64,000 nt of DNA from Serratia entomophila (GTDB lineage: Bacteria > Pseudomonadota > Gammaproteobacteria > Enterobacterales > Enterobacteriaceae): assembly GCF_021462285.1 (NCBI RefSeq), contig NZ_CP082787.1, positions 3,968,001-4,032,000 of the forward strand. Reading direction: 5' to 3'. Position 1 is the first letter of the stretch, and each line of letters begins with the position of its first letter. This document shows positions 54,726-63,499 of this stretch, piece by piece. The position numbers and the translations under genes are program-made. Under the pieces are notes generated by a model. That model searched no databases and was not told where the DNA came from. It was given only the letters and a program-made list of their open reading frames with translations.

Positions 54726-55349
54726 ATGTACCGCAAAGATATTCCGGAGCAGCGTAAAGAGCAGCTGATTAACGCCGCCTTCGAGACGATTAACGTCGTT
54801 GGCCTGGCCGGCGTCACCCTGTCGCAGGTCGCGAAAGAAGCCGGGCTGTCGACCGGCATCGTCAGCCACTATTTTGGCGATAAAGACGGCTTGCTCAACG
54901 CCACCATGCGCAAGATCCTGCGCGATCTGCGCGATGCGGTGGCCGAATGCCGCGCGCGGGCGGCGGGCGACAGCCAGTCACAGCTGTTCGCCATTATTCA
55001 GGGCAACTTTCACCCCAGCCAGACCAATGCGGTGTCCATGCGCGCCTGGCTCGATTTCTGGGCCGCCAGCATGCATCAGCCGGCGCTGCGCCGCCTGCAG
55101 CGCGCCAACGATCGGCGGCTTTACTCCAATATTTGCAGCCAGTTTCGCCGTGCGCTGCCGCAGCAGCAGGCGCGCGAGGCCGCTCGCGGGCTGGCGGCGA
55201 TGATCGACGGCCTGTGGCTGCGCGGCAGCCTGGCCGGCAATGAAACGGATTTGCAGCAGGATTGCCGCCTCGCCTGCGACTATGTGACGCGGATTTTAAA
55301 CGCCGCTCAGCCGGCGGAAAAACCCTCGGCGAAGGCGCCGCGCAGATAG
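54726..55349 (+). CDS. BetI-like TetR-family repressor
   Basis: 207-aa TetR regulator with an N-terminal HTH (VTLSQVAKEAGLSTGIVSHYFGDKDGLL) and a C-terminal region very similar to E. coli BetI (MRAWLDFWAASMHQPALRRL; AAMIDGLWLRGSLAG). BetI represses choline uptake and glycine betaine synthesis and is relieved by choline. The start at 54726 is right after the operator-promoter segment. The betB and betA genes usually in this operon are absent. Its last 43 bp overlap the convergent LysR gene. Confidence 0.87.
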   Translation: MYRKDIPEQRKEQLINAAFETINVVGLAGVTLSQVAKEAGLSTGIVSHYFGDKDGLLNATMRKILRDLRDAVAECRARAAGDSQSQLFAIIQGNFHPSQTNAVSMRAWLDFWAASMHQPALRRLQRANDRRLYSNICSQFRRALPQQQAREAARGLAAMIDGLWLRGSLAGNETDLQQDCRLACDYVTRILNAAQPAEKPSAKAPRR

Positions 55350-56245
55350 CTGCCGAATGCCGCCACCGTGCGCGACACCTGCGGCGCATAAGGGCGCACC
55401 ACGTAAAGCGCGTCGGCAAAGGCGCCAATCGGGCGCCATGCCGGCAATACCTCGATCAGTTGGCCGCCCGCCAGGGCCCGCCGGGCGCTGAAATCGGGCA
55501 GCAAGGCAATGCCCAGCCCTTCCAGAGCGGCATCGCGTATCGACTCGCTGTTATTGGTCGCGAAGGGGCCGCTGACCGGCACCCGCATCTCGCCGCCTGC
55601 TGCGGCCTCCCTGGCGACAAAGCGCCAGCCCGGCTGTTCGCCGCCGCGCGGATAGTACAGGCACTGATGGCGTTCGAGCTCTGCGGGGGAAGCCGGCATG
55701 CCGTGCGCGGCGATATAGTCTGCGGAAGCCACCGCCAGCGTCTGCGTCGGGCACAGCCGCCAGGCGACGTGAGTTTCCGGCAGGCTGTCGCTGTGGCGGA
55801 TCGCCAGATCGAACCCCTCGCGGGTTAACGACACCAGCCGATCGGACACCTCCAACTGCACCCGCACTTCCGGGTTGGCGCGCAGGAAACCGGTGATGCG
55901 CGGCACCAGCTGCTGGCGGGCAAAGGCCACCGGCGCGGTCACCCGCACCGTCCCGCGCAGCGGCCCGGCCGAGTCGCAGACGCCGGAAAAGCTCTGTTTG
56001 ATTTGGGCAAACGGCTGGCGCAGCTCCTCCACCAGCCGCAGCCCCGCCTCGGTCAGCCGGACGCTGCGCGTGGTGCGCTGCACCAGCGGCACCCCGGCCA
56101 GGGTTTCAATCTCTTTGATCTTTTGGCTCATCGCCGCCTTGCTGACCTCCAGCCGTTCCGCCGCGCGGGTAAAGCTGCCCTGCTCCGCCAATACCGTAAG
56201 CCAGTGCAGGTGGGTCCACAGGGTTTCAATCTTCGGGTTTTTCAT
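55307..56245 (-). CDS. LysR-family regulator next to tautomerase gene
   Basis: 312-aa LTTR of the DhcR/PtxR-like group (HTH: WLTVLAEQGSFTRAAERLEV, SKAAMSQKIKEIETLAGVPL). The ATG at 56245 is preferred over a TTG two codons upstream. It is divergent from a tautomerase gene across about 127 bp, so it probably controls that gene. It overlaps the end of betI by 43 bp on the opposite strand. Confidence 0.85.
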   Translation of the reverse strand: MKNPKIETLWTHLHWLTVLAEQGSFTRAAERLEVSKAAMSQKIKEIETLAGVPLVQRTTRSVRLTEAGLRLVEELRQPFAQIKQSFSGVCDSAGPLRGTVRVTAPVAFARQQLVPRITGFLRANPEVRVQLEVSDRLVSLTREGFDLAIRHSDSLPETHVAWRLCPTQTLAVASADYIAAHGMPASPAELERHQCLYYPRGGEQPGWRFVAREAAAGGEMRVPVSGPFATNNSESIRDAALEGLGIALLPDFSARRALAGGQLIEVLPAWRPIGAFADALYVVRPYAPQVSRTVAAFGSYLRGAFAEGFSAG

Positions 56246-56372
56246 CGCCAACTGTTCATTTTTATAAACAATGAGTTCAAGTATAGCGCTTCTTCAGCGC
56301 AAAAAATCGCCTTAGTATGGCGACAGCGCCCTGGCAGCCAGATGCCGGCTAACCTACTGACAGGATTATAAA

Positions 56373-56762
56373 ATGCCACTACTGACTTTTGACGTTATCG
56401 AAGGCCGCAGCCCAGCGGAACTGAAAACCCTGCTCGACGCCGCTCATCGCGCGGTGCTGAACGCCTTTGAGGTGCCCGAGCGCGATCGCTACCAGATTGT
56501 TCATGAAAACAAGGCTCATCAGATGGTGATCGAAGACACCGGCCTGAATCTGACCCGCAGCCGCAACCTGGTGGTGGTGAGGGTGTTCACCAGCCCGCGC
56601 AGCGAGCAGCAGAAACAGCGTTTTTACGCCGAGCTGTGTCGCGAGTTGCAAGAAAGCTGCGGCATTGAAGGCGGCGATCTGATGGTGTCGATAGTCACCA
56701 ACGCGAAAGGGGATTGGAGCTTCGGCAACGGCGTGGCGCAATACCTGACCGGTGAACTATGA
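56373..56762 (+). CDS. Tautomerase-family protein
   Basis: 129-aa protein of the 4-oxalocrotonate tautomerase/MIF superfamily. Pro2 (MPLLTFDVIEG), the catalytic base of the family once Met is removed, is present, and two beta-alpha-beta units can be seen. The natural substrate is unknown. AGGATTATAAA precedes the start. It is divergent from its probable LysR regulator and ends in a strong hairpin. Confidence 0.87.
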   Translation: MPLLTFDVIEGRSPAELKTLLDAAHRAVLNAFEVPERDRYQIVHENKAHQMVIEDTGLNLTRSRNLVVVRVFTSPRSEQQKQRFYAELCRELQESCGIEGGDLMVSIVTNAKGDWSFGNGVAQYLTGEL

Positions 56763-56763
56763 G

Positions 56764-56792
56764 GCGTAAGGCGGCGCCTGGCCGCCTTACGC
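56764..56792. terminator. Strong bidirectional terminator
   Basis: A perfect 12-bp stem GCGTAAGGCGGC / GCCGCCTTACGC with a 5-nt loop lies in the 38-bp gap between the convergent tautomerase and ABC exporter stops, followed by TGCTTTG. Confidence 0.85.
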
Positions 56793-56800
56793 TGCTTTGA

Positions 56801-58561
56801 CTATTGATCTTCGCTGTACTGGTTTTGCCACATTGCGGCGTAGCGGCCGTTTTGCTGCAGCAGTTCGTCGTGGCGACCGCGCTCGACGATCTCCCCCGCT
56901 TCCAGCACGATGATTTCGTCGGCGTCCACCACCGTGGACAGGCGATGGGCGATCACCAGCGTGGTGTGGTTACGGCTCACCTCGCGCAGATGCCCCTGGA
57001 TCTCGCGTTCGGTCTGGGTATCCAGCGCGCTGGTCGCTTCGTCGAACACCAAAATCGCCGGGTTTTTCAGGATGGTGCGGGCGATCGCCACCCGCTGCTT
57101 CTCGCCGCCGGACAGCTTAAGGCCGCGCTCCCCCACCCGGGTTTCATAACCGTCGGGCAGGCTGACGATAAACTCATGGATATGCGCCAGCCGGGCCGCT
57201 CGTTCTATCTCTTCGTCGCTGGAGCCGGTTTTGCCGTAGCCGATGTTGTAGCGCAGCGTATCGTTAAACAGCACGGTATCCTGCGGCACGATGCCGATCG
57301 CCTGCCGCAGGCTGGCCTGGGTCAGTTGGCGAATGTCCTGACCGTCGATGGAAACCGCGCCGCCGTTCACGTCATAGAAGCGAAACAGCAGGCGTGAAAG
57401 CGTCGATTTGCCGACGCCGGAAGCGCCCACCACCGCCACGGTTTTTCCCGCCGGGATGGTGAAGCTCACCTGCTTCAGGATCGGCCGGCGCGCATCGTAA
57501 CCGAAGCTGACCCCATCGAAACGCACCTCCCCCTGGCTGAGGCGCAGATCCTGCGCATTCGGGCTATCGACAATCTCCTGCTCTTCCTGCAGCAGATCGA
57601 ACATGTTTTCCATGTCGATCAGCGCCTGCCGCACTTCGGCGTAAATAAAACCGAAGAAGTTCAGCGGCTGGTAGAGCTGCAGTAAATAAGCGTTCACCAG
57701 CACAAAATCGCCGATGCTCATTCGCCCCTGCACGATGCCCTGCGCCGCCATGCTCATCATGACGATCAGGCCTACCGAGATCACCGCCGTCTGGCCGAGG
57801 TTCAGCGCGGTAAAGCTGAATTGGTTCTTGATGGCGGCGTATTCATACAGCCGGCGTGACATATTGAACCGCTCGGCCTCGAACTCCTCGTTGCCGAAGT
57901 ATTTCACCGTTTCGTAGTTCAGCAGGCTGTCGATGGACTTGCTGTTGGCGTCGGCGTTGGCCTTGTTGAGCTCGCGCCGGAAACGGGTGCGCCAGCTGAC
58001 CGCCGTCACGGTGAACAGGATATAGCAGCAGACCGTGGCGAGGATCGCCAGCGCGAACCAGCCGTTCAGCATATGCCACATGATTACCGAAACCAGGGTC
58101 AGTTCGAACAGGATCGGTACGATAGAAAACAGCAGCCGCGACAGCACGGTGGCCACCGCCTGGGTGCCGCGCTCGATCGACAACGACAGCCCGCCGGTCT
58201 GCCGCTCCAGGTGAAAGCGCAGGCTCAGCGCATGCAGTTGCCTGAACACCCGCAGCCCCAGCAGCCGGGTGGCGTTTTGGCTGACGTGGATAAACATCAC
58301 GTTGCGCAGCTCTTCAAACAGCGCGCCGCCCACCCGCGCCACGCCATAGGCGACGATCAACCCCAGCGGAATAGCCAGCATTTTGGCGGTGTCGCCGCTC
58401 AGCGCATCGACCATCGCTTTGTAAGCCAGCGGCACCAGGGTGGTGCTGATCTTGGCGATCACCATGAAAATAAAGGCCACCACCAGATACCAACGCAGTT
58501 TGGGGTTATCTTTCGGCCACAGGTAGGGCAGCAGGAACTTCAATAAGCGGGAACGATCCAT
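56801..58561 (-). CDS. Atm1-type ABC exporter (half transporter)
   Basis: 586 aa: a six-helix permease and an ATPase (GASGVGKSTL, LSGGEKQR, ILVFDEATSALDTQ). The NYETVKYFGNEEFEAERF motif is characteristic of the Atm1/HMT1 family, which moves glutathione-related compounds or supports Fe-S and heavy-metal homeostasis. It functions as a homodimer in the inner membrane. It is encoded alone, with the 365-bp spacer upstream. Confidence 0.9.
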   Translation of the reverse strand: MDRSRLLKFLLPYLWPKDNPKLRWYLVVAFIFMVIAKISTTLVPLAYKAMVDALSGDTAKMLAIPLGLIVAYGVARVGGALFEELRNVMFIHVSQNATRLLGLRVFRQLHALSLRFHLERQTGGLSLSIERGTQAVATVLSRLLFSIVPILFELTLVSVIMWHMLNGWFALAILATVCCYILFTVTAVSWRTRFRRELNKANADANSKSIDSLLNYETVKYFGNEEFEAERFNMSRRLYEYAAIKNQFSFTALNLGQTAVISVGLIVMMSMAAQGIVQGRMSIGDFVLVNAYLLQLYQPLNFFGFIYAEVRQALIDMENMFDLLQEEQEIVDSPNAQDLRLSQGEVRFDGVSFGYDARRPILKQVSFTIPAGKTVAVVGASGVGKSTLSRLLFRFYDVNGGAVSIDGQDIRQLTQASLRQAIGIVPQDTVLFNDTLRYNIGYGKTGSSDEEIERAARLAHIHEFIVSLPDGYETRVGERGLKLSGGEKQRVAIARTILKNPAILVFDEATSALDTQTEREIQGHLREVSRNHTTLVIAHRLSTVVDADEIIVLEAGEIVERGRHDELLQQNGRYAAMWQNQYSEDQ

Positions 58562-58926
58562 AATGTAATAGTTATCTTCTCAGTAAGAATGGCGGTATCG
58601 GCTTTAGTCTATTCTGGCATGTATGGCGGCAAAAGCCTTAGCAATCCGCAGCGGTGTTCCAGCCGGAGCGGGGAATGGCGAGTTTTTTCATCTTCAGCCC
58701 TGGCCGGTCGCCGCAATTTATTCTTAAAGTGCGATTTCCCCCGCCGCCGCCATTAATTTTGTTGTTGAGAAGTTACCAGCACGTTAATATCCGAAAAAAT
58801 TATTAGACACAAAATAATTAGTGGTTAATCAATAACCGCAAAGCCGTTTCATTTCATTACCTTGTACTCAACGGCTGCCCACTTTTCGCCTACTCAGGCT
58901 TTAACACCAGTTGCGAGAAACTCACT
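58562..58926. other. Spacer upstream of the dehydrogenase operon
   Basis: 365 bp between divergent genes, AT-rich from about 58755 to 58860, with several TTAATC/GATTAA-like stretches. It should hold the promoters of the ABC exporter (minus) and the dehydrogenase operon (plus). No ORF was found. Confidence 0.5.
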
Positions 58927-59490
58927 ATGAGCACTGCGTTACCCAACGATGATGTCAGTCCATCCAAAAATGGAACCGGTTTCAGAAGAAGAGATGTGTT
59001 GATTGGCCTGGCCTCCACCCTGATCGCCACCTCCCTGCTCGGCTACCCGTTTCTGACCCAGGCAGAACAGCAAACCGCAGCGGCCAACCCGCTGATCTTC
59101 ACCCGCTTTTTTACCTTGTCCCAAACACTGACCGAGCACCGCGATATCGATCAGGGCATGTCGGCGCGCATTTTCAGCGCGCTTAGCCAGGCCACAGCGG
59201 ATTTCTCCGCGCGCATTGAGCGGCTGAGCGCGCTGCTGCAGCCCGGGCAAAGCGCCGCGCAGCTGCAAACGCTCGCGGTACAGGCCGGTTTGCAAGACCT
59301 GATCACCACCATCGTCAGCACCTGGTACACCGGCACCGTCGGGCACGGGCAACAGGCGGTGTTGATCGCCTACAAGGATGCGTTGATGTACCGCCCCGCC
59401 AGCGACGCGCTGATCGTCCCGACCTATTGCGGCAACGGCCCGCTGTGGTGGACTGCTACGCCGCCAATGAACATGACACCTGCACGCTGA
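58927..59490 (+). CDS. Small subunit of membrane-bound sugar/gluconate dehydrogenase
   Basis: 187 aa with a twin-arginine-type signal (FRRRDVLIGLASTLIATSLL). The body matches the small (gamma, FdhS-like) subunits of flavin-cytochrome sugar acid and polyol dehydrogenases, which carry the folded GMC subunit through Tat and end in a tryptophan-rich segment (GNGPLWWTATPP). It is first of three genes and its stop is 10 bp from the flavoprotein start. Confidence 0.85.
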   Translation: MSTALPNDDVSPSKNGTGFRRRDVLIGLASTLIATSLLGYPFLTQAEQQTAAANPLIFTRFFTLSQTLTEHRDIDQGMSARIFSALSQATADFSARIERLSALLQPGQSAAQLQTLAVQAGLQDLITTIVSTWYTGTVGHGQQAVLIAYKDALMYRPASDALIVPTYCGNGPLWWTATPPMNMTPAR

Positions 59491-59500
59491 GACTACCCTG

Positions 59501-61156
59501 ATGAAAAAACCTGAATTTACCGCCGATGGCGACGCATCGGCCGATATCGTGATCGTCGGCTCCGGCATTGTCGGCGGCATCATGGCCGATCAGCTGGTCA
59601 GCCAGGGCTATTCCGTGCTGGTGCTGGAAGCCGGCCTGCGCATCGATCGCGCCCAGGCGGTGGAGAACTGGCGCAACATGCCGTTCGATAACCGGGCCGG
59701 TTCGGATTTCCAGGGGCTGTATCCGCAATCGGAATACGCCACCGCCCCGCTCTACTTCCCGGAAAACAACTATGTGGCCCTGAGCGGCACCAGCGCAAAC
59801 AGCTTCAAGCAAGGCTATCTGCGCACCGTCGGCGGCACCACCTGGCACTGGGCGGCCTCCTGCTGGCGCCACTTGCCGAGCGATTTCCAGATGAAAACCC
59901 GGTACGGCGTCGGCCGCGACTGGCCTATATCGTATAACGATCTCGAACCCTACTACTGCCGGGCGGAAGAGGAAATCGGCGTCGCCGGCCCCAATGACCC
60001 GGCGCAACAGTCGCCGGTCGAGCGCAGCAAACCTTACCCGATGGACATGGTGCCCTGGGCCTACGGCGACACCCGCTTCGCCGAGGTGGTCAACCCGCAT
60101 GGCTACCGCTCGGTGCCGATCCCACAGGGGCGCAGCATTCGCCCGTGGAAAGGCCGCCCGACCTGCTGCGGCAACAACAACTGCCAGCCGATTTGCCCGA
60201 TCGGCGCCATGTACAACGGCATCCATCATGTCGAACGCGCAGAGATGAAAGGCGCGGTGGTGCTGGCAGAATCGGTGGTCTACAAAATCGATACCGACTC
60301 GCAGAACCGCATCACCGCCGTACACTGGCTGGACAACCAAAAGCGCTCGCACAAGGCTACCGCCAACGCCTTCGCGCTGGCCTGCAACGGCATCGAAACG
60401 CCGCGCCTGCTGCTGATCGCCGCCAATAAGCAAAACCCCAACGGCATCGCCAACTCTTCCGATCAGGTCGGCCGCAACATGATGGATCACTCCGGTTTTC
60501 ACTGCACCTTCCTGGCGAAAGAACCGCTGTGGCTCGGCCGTGGGCCGGCGCAGAGCAGCTGCCTGGTCGGCCCGCGCGACGGCGAGTTCCGCAAAGATTA
60601 TTCCGCCAACAAGATGATCCTGAACAACATCAATCAGGTGGTACCCGCCACGCAAAAAGCGCTGGAGCAGGGCCTGATCGGCAAAGTATTGGACGAAGAG
60701 ATCCGCCGGCGCGCAGCCTACGGGGTCGATTTGTCCATCAGCCTGGAACCGTTACCAGACCCGAACAACCGCCTGACGCTGAGCGCCACCCGCAAGGACG
60801 CCCACGGCCTGCCGTGCCCGGATATTCACTACGACGTCGGCGATTACGTGCGCAAAGGCGCGGAAGCGGCGCATAAGCAGCTGGAACACATAGGTAAGTT
60901 GTTCGATGCCGATGAATTCAAGATCACCACCAGCCTGAACGCCAACAACCACATCATGGGCGGCACCATCATGGGCAGCGATCCGCGGGATTCGGTGGTC
61001 GACGGCAACTGCCGCACTCACGACCACGCCAACCTCTGGCTGCCGGGCGGCGGTGCCATTCCTTCCGCCAGCGTGGTCAACAGCACGCTGACCATGGCGG
61101 CGCTGGGCATCAAGGCCGCCGACGACATCGCGCAAGCGCTGGCGGTGAAATCATGA
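59501..61156 (+). CDS. GMC flavoprotein subunit of membrane-bound dehydrogenase
   Basis: 551-aa GMC oxidoreductase. The FAD motif is IVIVGSGIVGGIMADQL near residue 17-33. A cysteine cluster at about residues 222-235 (TCCGNNNCQPICPIGAM) matches the 3Fe-4S ligands of fructose and glucose dehydrogenases of this type. The C-terminal HIMGGTIMG and the AIPSASVVNSTLT stretch hold the catalytic His/Asn region. Substrate: gluconate, sorbitol, fructose or similar; gluconate 2-dehydrogenase is most likely in this genus. Its stop overlaps the cytochrome start by 4 bp. Confidence 0.88.
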   Translation: MKKPEFTADGDASADIVIVGSGIVGGIMADQLVSQGYSVLVLEAGLRIDRAQAVENWRNMPFDNRAGSDFQGLYPQSEYATAPLYFPENNYVALSGTSANSFKQGYLRTVGGTTWHWAASCWRHLPSDFQMKTRYGVGRDWPISYNDLEPYYCRAEEEIGVAGPNDPAQQSPVERSKPYPMDMVPWAYGDTRFAEVVNPHGYRSVPIPQGRSIRPWKGRPTCCGNNNCQPICPIGAMYNGIHHVERAEMKGAVVLAESVVYKIDTDSQNRITAVHWLDNQKRSHKATANAFALACNGIETPRLLLIAANKQNPNGIANSSDQVGRNMMDHSGFHCTFLAKEPLWLGRGPAQSSCLVGPRDGEFRKDYSANKMILNNINQVVPATQKALEQGLIGKVLDEEIRRRAAYGVDLSISLEPLPDPNNRLTLSATRKDAHGLPCPDIHYDVGDYVRKGAEAAHKQLEHIGKLFDADEFKITTSLNANNHIMGGTIMGSDPRDSVVDGNCRTHDHANLWLPGGGAIPSASVVNSTLTMAALGIKAADDIAQALAVKS

Positions 61157-62544
61157 AGAAGCGGATTGGATTGGCCCTGACGCTGCTGAGCCTGAGCGGC
61201 GGCGCGTTCGCCGCCGATGACGGCGCGGCGTTGATCGCACGTGGGCAGCAGCTCGCGGTGGCCGCCGACTGCCAGGCGTGCCACACCCAGCCGGGCGGCG
61301 GCAAGCCCTTTGCCGGCGGTTACGGCATCGGCTCGCCGATGGGGGTGATTTACTCCACCAACATCACGCCTTCCGCCCCCGATGGCATTGGCGATTACAG
61401 CGAGCAGCAGTTTGCCCGCGCGGTGCGTGAAGGGGTTCGCGCCGACGGCAGCTATCTCTACCCGGCAATGCCTTACACCTCTTATACCAAACTGAGCGAC
61501 GAGGATATCCACGCGCTCTACGCCTACTTTATGCAGAGCGTGAAACCGGTGGCGCAGAAAAACACCCCCACCGAACTGCCCTTCCCGTTCAACCTGCGCT
61601 TCAGCATGCTCGGTTGGAACCTGCTGTTTCTGGATAAAGGCCGCTTCCAGCCCGATGCGAGCAAAAGCGAACAATGGAACCGCGGCGCCTATCTGGTCAA
61701 CGGCCCCGGGCACTGCGATACCTGCCACACGCCGCGCAACCTGCTGATGGCGGAAAGCACCGACAAGCCGCTTTCCGGCGGCATGGTGGGCAGCTGGTAT
61801 GCGCCGAACATCACCTCGGACGCCGTCAGCGGCATCGGCGGCTGGAGCAACGAGCAGCTGGTGCAGTACCTCAAAACCGGGCGGGTGGCCGGTAAGAACC
61901 AGGCGGCCGGCGGCATGGCCGAAGCGGTGGAAAACAGCCTGCAATACCTGCCCGAACAAGATCTGCAGGCGATCGCCGTCTACCTGAAAAGCACCGCACC
62001 GGTGCGCGACGCGCAGGATACGCAAGCGGCCGACGGCTATGGCCGGGCGATGAACGTTGAGCCGGCGTTGCGCGGCCAGCACCCCGCCAACGCCAACAAT
62101 ACGGTAACCGACGGCGCCGCCCTGTTTAGCGGCAACTGCGCCAGCTGCCACCAGCCGGACGGCAGCGGCAGCAAGGATCAGGCTTATCCTTCGCTGTTCA
62201 ACAACACCGCCACCGGCTCAGGCAACCCGGCCAACCTGATCTCCGCCATTCTGTTCGGCGTGCAGCGCAAGGCCGGCGGCGAGGATGTGCTGATGCCGAA
62301 CTTTGGCCCGCAGTCCTACGTCAATCCGTTGAGCGATAAGCAAATCGCCGCCGTCAGCAACTACGTGTTGCAGCACTACGGCAATCCGGCGGTGAAGGTG
62401 AGCGAAGCGGACGTCGCGGAACTGCGCAACGGCGGCCCGGTGCCGCTGCTGGCCAGGCTGCAGCCCTACATGGCGCCGAGCATCGGCGTGGCGGTAATGC
62501 TGTTGCTGGCGTTGATCTGGCTGTGCGGCAGGAAGCGGAGATAA
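61153..62544 (+). CDS. Tri-heme cytochrome c subunit of membrane-bound dehydrogenase
   Basis: 463 aa with a signal peptide (ending GGAFAADDG) and three CXXCH heme sites: CQACH (about residue 40), CDTCH (about 189) and CASCH (about 330). A C-terminal helix (IGVAVMLLLALIWLCG) anchors it in the inner membrane. It passes electrons from the flavoprotein to ubiquinone. Translationally coupled to the flavoprotein gene. Confidence 0.92.
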   Translation: MKKRIGLALTLLSLSGGAFAADDGAALIARGQQLAVAADCQACHTQPGGGKPFAGGYGIGSPMGVIYSTNITPSAPDGIGDYSEQQFARAVREGVRADGSYLYPAMPYTSYTKLSDEDIHALYAYFMQSVKPVAQKNTPTELPFPFNLRFSMLGWNLLFLDKGRFQPDASKSEQWNRGAYLVNGPGHCDTCHTPRNLLMAESTDKPLSGGMVGSWYAPNITSDAVSGIGGWSNEQLVQYLKTGRVAGKNQAAGGMAEAVENSLQYLPEQDLQAIAVYLKSTAPVRDAQDTQAADGYGRAMNVEPALRGQHPANANNTVTDGAALFSGNCASCHQPDGSGSKDQAYPSLFNNTATGSGNPANLISAILFGVQRKAGGEDVLMPNFGPQSYVNPLSDKQIAAVSNYVLQHYGNPAVKVSEADVAELRNGGPVPLLARLQPYMAPSIGVAVMLLLALIWLCGRKRR

Positions 62545-62552
62545 TCCGCCCT

Positions 62553-62590
62553 CAGGCCCGCGCCTCCTGAGGGGGCGGGCCTGGGTTTTA
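62553..62590. terminator. Terminator between cytochrome c and actS
   Basis: Stem CAGGCCCGC (62553-62561) / GCGGGCCTG (62575-62583) followed by GGTTTTA, between the convergent cytochrome c and actS stops. Confidence 0.7.
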
Positions 62591-62591
62591 C

Positions 62592-63347
62592 TTAGCAGGA
62601 CGGTGACGAGCCCTGTGGCGGCAGATAACGCTGCGGGTCCAGCGCGGTGGCGCGATAGCGGATCTGGAAGTGCAGGTACACCGAGTCGGTGCCGGTGCTG
62701 CCCATGGTGCCGATTTTTTGCCCCGCCTTGACGTCCTGGCCGTTGCGCACCAGCGTGGTGTCGTTATGGGCATAGGCGGTGATGAAGTCCTCACCGTGCT
62801 TGATCATGATCAGGTTGCCGTAACCGCGCAGCTGATTGCCGACGTACACCACCTTGCCCTTGGCCGAAGCGTAGATCGGCTGGCCACGCGGGCCGGCGAT
62901 ATCGATGCCTTTGTTGCCGCCGTCGGCGGTGGAATAGGCCTGCACTATTTTGCCGGCGGCCGGCCAACGCCAACAACGGCCGGCGCCCGGCGGCGGCGTC
63001 TGCTTGGCCAACACCGCGCCCGAAGAGGTGGATTTGCGGCGATTGGCGGCGGTTTTGGTTGGCGCGCTGCCGCTCAGGCGCAGCTTTTGCCCGACTTCCA
63101 GGTTGTAAGGCGCGCGTATCTTATTGATTCTGGCCAGATCGCGGACTTCGCTGTCGGTGATCCAGGCGATGTAATACAGCGTATCACCCCGTTTGACGGT
63201 ATAGGATTTGCCGCTGTAGCTGCCCTTTGGCAGTTTATCGTAGTTGCGGTTATAGCTGTTTTTGCCCGAACAGCCGGCTAACAGCAGGCCCAATGCCAGA
63301 CACACGGCGGCGCGGCGCCACCATGCAAGTTTGCTTCCTGTGCTCAA
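62592..63347 (-). CDS. actS: ActS (YgeR), LysM/LytM amidase activator lipoprotein
   Basis: 251 aa, the length of E. coli YgeR/ActS. Lipobox LLAGC (C26), a LysM domain (YTVKRGDTLYYIAWITDSEV) and a C-terminal LytM/M23 domain (ADGGNKGIDIAGPRGQPIYA; GNQLRGYGNLIMIKHGEDF). Metal-binding histidines are missing (NKGID in place of HxxxD; YLHF in place of HxHF), so it is a regulator, not a peptidase. In E. coli it activates AmiC and related amidases under stress. The start is TTG, after GAGGACAGGA. Confidence 0.93.
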   Translation of the reverse strand: MSTGSKLAWWRRAAVCLALGLLLAGCSGKNSYNRNYDKLPKGSYSGKSYTVKRGDTLYYIAWITDSEVRDLARINKIRAPYNLEVGQKLRLSGSAPTKTAANRRKSTSSGAVLAKQTPPPGAGRCWRWPAAGKIVQAYSTADGGNKGIDIAGPRGQPIYASAKGKVVYVGNQLRGYGNLIMIKHGEDFITAYAHNDTTLVRNGQDVKAGQKIGTMGSTGTDSVYLHFQIRYRATALDPQRYLPPQGSSPSC

Positions 63348-63499
63348 ATCCTGTCCTCAATCATCTTCCGGGGGTTCTGATACGCGCCAGCCGCCCATAG
63401 TAACATCTGCGCCGGACCAGTCAAAAACCGCCAAAGAGGTCTATGCTGAACAGGTAAGGATGACTGATTAATTACCACACGACGAAATGGAGTACTGTC

